Below, piece by piece: positions 22,593 to 27,676 of a stretch of DNA of 27,676 nucleotides. The translations under genes and the position numbers were made by a program. This DNA is from Geobacter sp. UBA2189 (GTDB lineage Bacteria; Desulfobacterota; Desulfuromonadia; Geobacterales; Pseudopelobacteraceae), in NCBI GenBank assembly GCA_002328035.1, contig DCVL01000017.1, forward strand, positions 1 to 27,676, in the 5' to 3' direction. The notes under the pieces were generated by a model. That model saw only the letters and a list, made by a program, of their open reading frames with translations, did not search any database and was not told where the DNA came from. Every line of letters starts with the position of its first letter. The stretch's first letter is position 1.

Positions 22593-22621
22593 AATCTAAG
22601 CAACTATTAATATTATGTCAA
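22593..22621 (-). promoter_or_regulatory. promoter of the dnaJ-like gene
   Basis: TTGACA (22621-22616), 17 bp, TAGATT (22598-22593). Confidence 0.55.
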
Positions 22622-22627
22622 CGTCGC

Positions 22628-22656
22628 TTGACAGAGTACAAGGTCAACCGTACTAT
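22628..22656 (+). promoter_or_regulatory. promoter of hemY and the kinase operon
   Basis: TTGACA (22628-22633), 17 bp, TACTAT (22651-22656). Its -35 is 6 bases from the divergent -35, so the two form the palindrome TGTCAA-N6-TTGACA. Confidence 0.7.
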
Positions 22657-22685
22657 TCTACAATCAGAGTTATCAAGGAGCAGTA

Positions 22686-24089
22686 ATGAAAAAAATACTG
22701 GTGATCGGCGGAGGAATATCAGGGCTATCTACTGCATGGCTGCTGGATAAGAGGGCGAAAGAAGCAGGTGTTTCCGTTGCTATACGGCTGCTTGAACAGG
22801 AACCGCAGGCTGGTGGCAAGATAAAGAGTGTCAGAGAACAGGGTTTTCTCTGTGAGTGGGGGCCTAACGGTTTTCTGGACAGCAAGCCGCAGACCCTTGA
22901 ACTATGCAAGGAAATGGGGATTGCAGACCGGCTGCACCGAAGCAATGACAATGCCCGTAAACGGTTTATATTTACCGGTGGTCAGCTACATCGCCTGCCT
23001 GAAAACGGGCCGTCGTTTCTTAAGAGCAGGCTTCTTTCCTGGCCTGGAAAGTTTCGCCTGCTGGGCGAACTTTTTGCGGCAAATCATCCAGGCGGAGATG
23101 AAACACTGGCTGCCTTTGGTCGCCGCAGACTTGGTGATGAGGCGCTCCGTAAACTTATTGCCCCTATGGCCTCCGGCATCTTCGCCGGAGATCCTGAAAC
23201 CATGTCCCTTGTTTCCTGCTTTCCACGCATAGCCCAGCTTGAAAAGGAGTATGGCGGGCTTTTCAGGGCGATGATGGCTCTGGGAAAGAAGAAAAAACAG
23301 GAGCGGAAGGAGGGGAAGATAAGCAGTTCAGCCGCAGGCCCGGGCGGTACCCTTACCTCTTTCAGGGAGGGGCTGCAGTTTATGACCGATTCCCTTGCAT
23401 CACAACTTGGAGAGAGGGTCGTTACAGATGCAGAGGTGGTTGCCATCAGCAAGGATAATGACCGATGGATAGTGAGGACTGCAGGGGGCAACAGCGAACA
23501 GGCTGATATCGTTGTCTCCGCCTCTCCCGCATACTCCCTTGCAAAGATGCTGGATGAGGTGGATCCTGTCATAACCGATACACTGCGCCAGATCCACTAT
23601 TCCAGCCTCAGCGTCATCTGCACCGGCTATCAGACTGAAGGGCTTGGCCATCCTCTGGATGGTTTCGGCTATCTGGTGCCAAAAGAAGAGGGGCGCACAG
23701 TGCTCGGCACTTTGTGGGATTCCAGCATGTTTGAAGAGCGTGCTCCAGCTGGCATGGGACTTTTAAGGAGTATGGCCGGAGGCGCCTGCAGACCAGAGTT
23801 GATAAAACTGTCAGATGATGAACTGCTCCAAAGGGTACAGGATGACCTTCAGGTTGCCATGGGGATTAAAAAAGATCCATCCTTCAGCCGGATTATAAGG
23901 CATCAGCAGGCGATACCGCAGTATACCGTCGGACATGGCAAAAGGCTGGAGCTGATAGAAGAGCGTCTGGACTCGCTTCCCGGCCTGTACCTTACGGGAA
24001 ACGCCTTCAGAGGTGTCGGATTAAATGATTGTGTTGCTTCATCGCAAACCACTGTGGAACGGGTAATGAAATCTATTATGAGGAGCTGA
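22686..24089 (+). CDS. hemY: protoporphyrinogen/coproporphyrinogen oxidase, HemY type
   Basis: A 467-aa FAD enzyme (also named hemG in some genomes) that oxidises the porphyrinogen in late haem synthesis. The N-terminal dinucleotide fold is GGGISGLSTA (8-17), with the ribose-binding Glu 37 (LLEQEPQAGGK). The family blocks CEWGPNGFLDSKP and PMASGIFAGDPETMS are present. The C-terminal FAD motif is LPGLYLTGNAFRGVGLNDCV. AAGGAG precedes the ATG. Haem supply fits a cytochrome-rich lifestyle. The first kinase begins 3 bases after its stop, so they are cotranscribed. Confidence 0.93.
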   Translation: MKKILVIGGGISGLSTAWLLDKRAKEAGVSVAIRLLEQEPQAGGKIKSVREQGFLCEWGPNGFLDSKPQTLELCKEMGIADRLHRSNDNARKRFIFTGGQLHRLPENGPSFLKSRLLSWPGKFRLLGELFAANHPGGDETLAAFGRRRLGDEALRKLIAPMASGIFAGDPETMSLVSCFPRIAQLEKEYGGLFRAMMALGKKKKQERKEGKISSSAAGPGGTLTSFREGLQFMTDSLASQLGERVVTDAEVVAISKDNDRWIVRTAGGNSEQADIVVSASPAYSLAKMLDEVDPVITDTLRQIHYSSLSVICTGYQTEGLGHPLDGFGYLVPKEEGRTVLGTLWDSSMFEERAPAGMGLLRSMAGGACRPELIKLSDDELLQRVQDDLQVAMGIKKDPSFSRIIRHQQAIPQYTVGHGKRLELIEERLDSLPGLYLTGNAFRGVGLNDCVASSQTTVERVMKSIMRS

Positions 24090-24092
24090 TCC

Positions 24093-26039
24093 ATGTCAGA
24101 ATGGTTTAGGAACCTCCGTATTCCAGTCAAGGTAACTCTTCTTCTTTCCTTGCTTTCTCTCTTTTTTATCTTTCCTCTTTCAGTCTTTTTTTATCTTAAG
24201 GCAAGTGACAGTTTCCTACAGATTGCGGTGGCATCATTTTCTGTCATCATATTTCTTCTCGTTTTTCTCTATTTTATAATTCAAAGAGCCCTTAAACCTC
24301 TGGAACATCTTGCTGCTCATCTTGAACAACTGGGCAAGAAAGAGGATCAGGAACGTTTTTTGCCTGTCAGTTCAAAGGATGAGATAGGGAGGCTCTCATC
24401 CATCTTCAACGAAATGCTCCAGGAACTTGATGATGATATGGCTGCCCAGGATGAGACAAATGAGGTGTTCAGGATAGTTACCGAGTTTGCGACTGCAGTC
24501 ATAGTATGGCAGCTTGAGAACGGTGATATCCGCTATATCTCCTCTAACTGCAAGGAACATTTTGGATATCTTGATGCAGAATTCTATGCAGAACCGGATC
24601 TGTTTGGCAGGTTAATTCATCCTGACGACTTTGAATTATGGAAGAATCATGAAGTTGGCAGTTGCCGTTTTGGGGGAGCAGGCCTCAAGATCCGCTGTAT
24701 TGCCAAAGATGGTTCATCCAGATATTTTCGACATTACTGCAATCAGGTTTATAACAGCCAGGGGGTTAGAAACGGGATTCGCAGCAGCTGGACAGATATT
24801 GCGGAGCAGATAGCAGCGGAAGAAAAGATGGAGGAACTTTTCAGGCAGGTGCAAAGAGGCAAACAGGAATGGGAAGAGACACTCGATCATCTGCATGATT
24901 TTATAATACTCTGTGACAGCAATCATCATATAAAACGGTACAATCGTATTCTTTCAGATATGACAGGCAGAGCGCTGAGTGATCTGGTAGGCAGGGATTG
25001 GCGCCAGATGTTGCAGGAGGTTGGTTTCAGGTTTATAAATTTCAATGCCCTTTCCGGTGAACTGCTCCATATCCGTTCCGCCCGTACCTACGACATAAAC
25101 GTCTATCCGCTAAATGATGAATCTACTGCCCTTACCGGATTTGTCATCTCCCTGAACGATACAACCGAACTTCGTGCAACGACCCAGGAACTTGAAAAGA
25201 CGCTGGCAGAGCTTAATGAGGCTCAGTCGCAGATATACCAGCAGGAAAAGATGGCCTCTATAGGGCAGCTGGCAGCAGGCGTTGCCCATGAGATCAACAA
25301 CCCTATGGGTTTTATAAACAGCAACCTCGGGTCGCTCGACAAATATGTCTTGCGTCTGGCTGAGTTCATCTCTGTCGTTGACCAGGCAATGCTGGGTTGT
25401 TGTGATGAATCTCAGGCAAGTCCTGTTAAAGAGGCTCGTAAACGGCTTAAGATTGAATACATACTTGAGGATGCCCATCAACTTATAAGTGAAAGTCAGG
25501 ATGGGGCTGCCCGGGTTCGTAGAATAGTCCAGGATCTGAAGAGTTTTTCCAGGGTAGACCAGGCTGAAACCGCCTTTATTGACATTAATGAGGCTCTTGA
25601 GACAACTATCAATATCGCATGGAACGAGCTGAAATACGTTGCAGAGCTTAAGAGGGAGTTCGGGGATATCCCCAGGGTTAACTGTTTTCCGCAGCAGTTA
25701 AACCAGGTCTTTCTTAACCTGCTGGTAAACGCCGCTCATGCCATGGGAGAGACCCGTGGTGAGATAATGGTTAGCACAGAACAGGAGGGTGATTATCTGC
25801 TTGTAAAGGTAAGTGACACCGGCTGCGGCATGCCGGAAGAGGTTCAGCGTCGGATCTTTGAGCCGTTCTTCACTACAAAAGAGGTAGGCAAAGGGACGGG
25901 GCTGGGGCTTTCCATAAGCTATGATATTATAAAGAAACATGGCGGAACGATTGAAGTGGAAAGCGAAGTTGGTCATGGCACAACATTTACAGTACGCCTG
26001 CCTGTTGCAGATCTTGCAGTAGAGCAAACCGCGTCATGA
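24093..26039 (+). CDS. membrane sensor histidine kinase with PAS domains
   Basis: A 648-aa protein. Two membrane helices (about 14-35 and 43-64) with almost no external loop are followed by HAMP (about 65-118). PAS domain 1 spans about 125-240 and PAS domain 2 about 255-362. A coiled-coil follows, then a dimerisation/phosphorylation helix with His 399 (AAGVAHEINNP), and a GHKL ATPase domain with N-box (NLLVNAAHAM), DTGCGMP and GKGTGLGLSIS. The signal is probably cytosolic or membrane-borne. No partner response regulator is in the window. Its ribosome site lies in the end of hemY. Confidence 0.93.
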   Translation: MSEWFRNLRIPVKVTLLLSLLSLFFIFPLSVFFYLKASDSFLQIAVASFSVIIFLLVFLYFIIQRALKPLEHLAAHLEQLGKKEDQERFLPVSSKDEIGRLSSIFNEMLQELDDDMAAQDETNEVFRIVTEFATAVIVWQLENGDIRYISSNCKEHFGYLDAEFYAEPDLFGRLIHPDDFELWKNHEVGSCRFGGAGLKIRCIAKDGSSRYFRHYCNQVYNSQGVRNGIRSSWTDIAEQIAAEEKMEELFRQVQRGKQEWEETLDHLHDFIILCDSNHHIKRYNRILSDMTGRALSDLVGRDWRQMLQEVGFRFINFNALSGELLHIRSARTYDINVYPLNDESTALTGFVISLNDTTELRATTQELEKTLAELNEAQSQIYQQEKMASIGQLAAGVAHEINNPMGFINSNLGSLDKYVLRLAEFISVVDQAMLGCCDESQASPVKEARKRLKIEYILEDAHQLISESQDGAARVRRIVQDLKSFSRVDQAETAFIDINEALETTINIAWNELKYVAELKREFGDIPRVNCFPQQLNQVFLNLLVNAAHAMGETRGEIMVSTEQEGDYLLVKVSDTGCGMPEEVQRRIFEPFFTTKEVGKGTGLGLSISYDIIKKHGGTIEVESEVGHGTTFTVRLPVADLAVEQTAS

Positions 26040-27676
26040 AGCCGGATGCTGAAAAACAATATAATGGGCAGTTTTTGCCTGTTGAGGAAAGAGTTGCAGC
26101 TCTGGTTGAGGAGCGTACCAGAGAGCTTATTAATGCCAGCCATGAGTGGCAGACAACCTTTGATGCGATAAGCGACAGTATATTGTTGCTGGATATAGAA
26201 CAAAAGGTTCGGCGCTGTAATAAGGCGAGCAGAAAGGCGTTTAATCTTGATTTTGGGGCTATAGTCGGAGAGCACTGCTGGAGGCTGGTTCACGGCAGTG
26301 TGCAGCCGATTGATGGCTGTCCAATGCTTAGGGCAAAAGAATCAGGCAAAACGGAAAGCCAACTTATCCTCCAGGGCAGAAGATGGATTCATGTCACTGT
26401 GGATCCTTTGCTTAATGAATACGGGGAGATGATAGGTGCCGTTCATATTATGCATGACGACACAGAACGGGTTGAGGCGGAGCAGGAGAAACTGGAGTTG
26501 CTATCAATGCTGGAAGCGGTGCAGAACGAGCTGTATCTCTTTGAGCCTGAACTACTTAAGTTTGAATATGTGAATGTTGTAGCACAGCATAATCTTGGCT
26601 ACAGCATGACTCAACTTTTGCAGATGACACCTATGGATATCAAGCCGATCGGGCGCTCAGAGTTTATAAACCTGATTGCCCCGCTGCTTTCTGGAGAAAA
26701 GTCTATAATACAGTTTGAATCCCTGCACAAACGTTCAGACGGAAGTTCTTATCCCATAGAAGTAAATCTACAGATGGTGCATAGCAGAGAAGGGAAAAAG
26801 ATACTTGCTGTAATCCATGAGATAACAGAGAAAAAGCGTGATGAATCAAGATTGCTGGAACTTCAGGCGCAGTTGCTTCAGCAGGAAAAGATGGCTTCAA
26901 TAGGGCAGCTGGCAGCCGGAATAGCGCATGAGATAAACAATCCTATGGGGTTTATCAACAGTAATCTTGGCACCCTTGAGAAATACGTTGATAAGTTTGA
27001 CAAATATATATCCCTGCTTGAAGGGATGGTCAAAGAGGGGGGAGATGCAGGAAAAGAAAAGTCAGCAGAGGAGTTTAGAAAGGGATTGAAGCTGGATTAT
27101 GTACTTCGTGATATTCGTCAGCTTCTGGCTGAATCTGAGGATGGCGCTGAACGGGTTATGAAGATAGTTCAGGATCTAAAGACCTTCTCACGGAGTGATA
27201 CGGAAAAACTTACCAGGGCAGATATTAACCAGTCTCTTGACAGTACCATCAATATAATCTGGAACCAGATAAAATATGTGGCGGAGCTGGTAAAGGATTA
27301 TGCTGAAATTCCAAAGGTCTCCTGTAACGTGCAGCAGGTGAACCAGGTATTTATGAACCTGGTTATAAATGCCGGCCATGCGATAGAGGCTAAAGGTATT
27401 GAAAGCCTCGGAAAGATAACGGTTAAAACCTGGTCGGATGATGAAAACGTATATATCTCTGTCGCTGATTCAGGTTGCGGTATGACGGATGAGATAAAAC
27501 GAAGGATCTTTGATCCATTTTTTACAACAAAGGAGGTTGGCAAGGGAACCGGCCTTGGCCTTTCAATCAGCCATGAGATTATAAAAAAACATGGAGGGGA
27601 GATTACTGTGGATAGTGAAGTCGGCAAAGGCACTGTTTTTACTGTAAAACTTCCAATTTCACCCCCCCCCCCCCCC
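26036..27676 (+). CDS. soluble PAS sensor histidine kinase (runs off the window)
   Basis: It starts with an ATGA overlap on the preceding kinase and is open for 547 codons to the window edge. There is no membrane helix, so it is cytosolic. PAS 1 spans about 36-148 and contains two spaced Cys (EHCWRLVHG, DGCPM). PAS 2 spans about 155-267. His 298 lies in AAGIAHEINNP. A GHKL ATPase domain carries NLVINAGHAI, DSGCGM and GKGTGLGLSIS. The kinase core is very like the first kinase at protein and DNA level, indicating tandem duplication. The last readable residues (VKLPIS) are the usual end of such domains, then five CCC codons. Confidence 0.92.
   Translation, partial: MKPDAEKQYNGQFLPVEERVAALVEERTRELINASHEWQTTFDAISDSILLLDIEQKVRRCNKASRKAFNLDFGAIVGEHCWRLVHGSVQPIDGCPMLRAKESGKTESQLILQGRRWIHVTVDPLLNEYGEMIGAVHIMHDDTERVEAEQEKLELLSMLEAVQNELYLFEPELLKFEYVNVVAQHNLGYSMTQLLQMTPMDIKPIGRSEFINLIAPLLSGEKSIIQFESLHKRSDGSSYPIEVNLQMVHSREGKKILAVIHEITEKKRDESRLLELQAQLLQQEKMASIGQLAAGIAHEINNPMGFINSNLGTLEKYVDKFDKYISLLEGMVKEGGDAGKEKSAEEFRKGLKLDYVLRDIRQLLAESEDGAERVMKIVQDLKTFSRSDTEKLTRADINQSLDSTINIIWNQIKYVAELVKDYAEIPKVSCNVQQVNQVFMNLVINAGHAIEAKGIESLGKITVKTWSDDENVYISVADSGCGMTDEIKRRIFDPFFTTKEVGKGTGLGLSISHEIIKKHGGEITVDSEVGKGTVFTVKLPISPPPPP
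27662..27676. repeat. run of 15 C at the window end
   Basis: A homopolymer of C fills the last 15 bases, within or just past the expected 3' end of the second kinase. It could be a contig-end sequencing artefact or a genuine slippage-prone tract. Confidence 0.9.

Noticed and set aside
22673..23651. Minus-strand ORFs inside hemY
   Set aside because: Ser/Leu-rich shadow frames of a well-supported enzyme gene.

Overview
The window looks like chromosome from a Deltaproteobacterium of the Geobacter/Desulfuromonas type. The evidence is a short SAP-like protein with a Cys-rich tail, HisZ (the regulatory partner of a short HisG), an oxygen-dependent-type HemY beside multi-PAS kinases, several chemoreceptors and lipidated SurA/PpiC foldases. 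Base composition is moderate (my estimate is mid-40s % GC). The genus assignment is inference.

Left part (1-2620): the tail of an unknown gene, a 600-bp stretch with only doubtful or decayed coding, and a complete IS3-family insertion sequence (661-2258). The IS has matching terminal inverted repeats, orfA/orfB with a DD(35)E triad, and an A8G slippery site whose -1 frame is open into orfB. A tRNA-Gly(GCC) with a consensus-like promoter follows.

Envelope block (2770-10900): a SAP-like small protein and the leftward ppiD-purC pair. Divergent from ppiD are two lipoproteins with parvulin domains (PpiC-like and SurA-like). Three parvulin-family foldases are therefore adjacent. Next is a leftward operon of an MltD-type lytic transglycosylase with two LysM domains, a membrane TPR protein and a degenerate double-receiver protein, driven by a perfect TTGACA-N17-TATAAT promoter.

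Middle (10930-16380): a leftward group of chemoreceptor, FAH-family hydrolase and a tiny CxxC-x16-CxxC zinc-ribbon gene. The tiny gene carries an in-frame TGA, followed at once by a perfect 8-bp hairpin with loop GGU. This resembles a bacterial SECIS element, and I consider it the most interesting object in the window (candidate selenoprotein, or else a nonsense-disrupted gene). A divergent 4-helix-bundle-type chemoreceptor, an FKBP and a tRNA-Lys/tRNA-Glu pair follow.

Right part (16427-27676): purA and hisZ, metY, a nitronate monooxygenase-like flavoprotein, a DnaJ/CbpA-type cochaperone, and a rightward operon of hemY plus two tandem paralogous sensor kinases. The second kinase is still open at the window end, which finishes in a run of 15 C.

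Many genes have recognisable sigma70-type promoters, listed individually. I saw no CRISPR array, prophage or rRNA.
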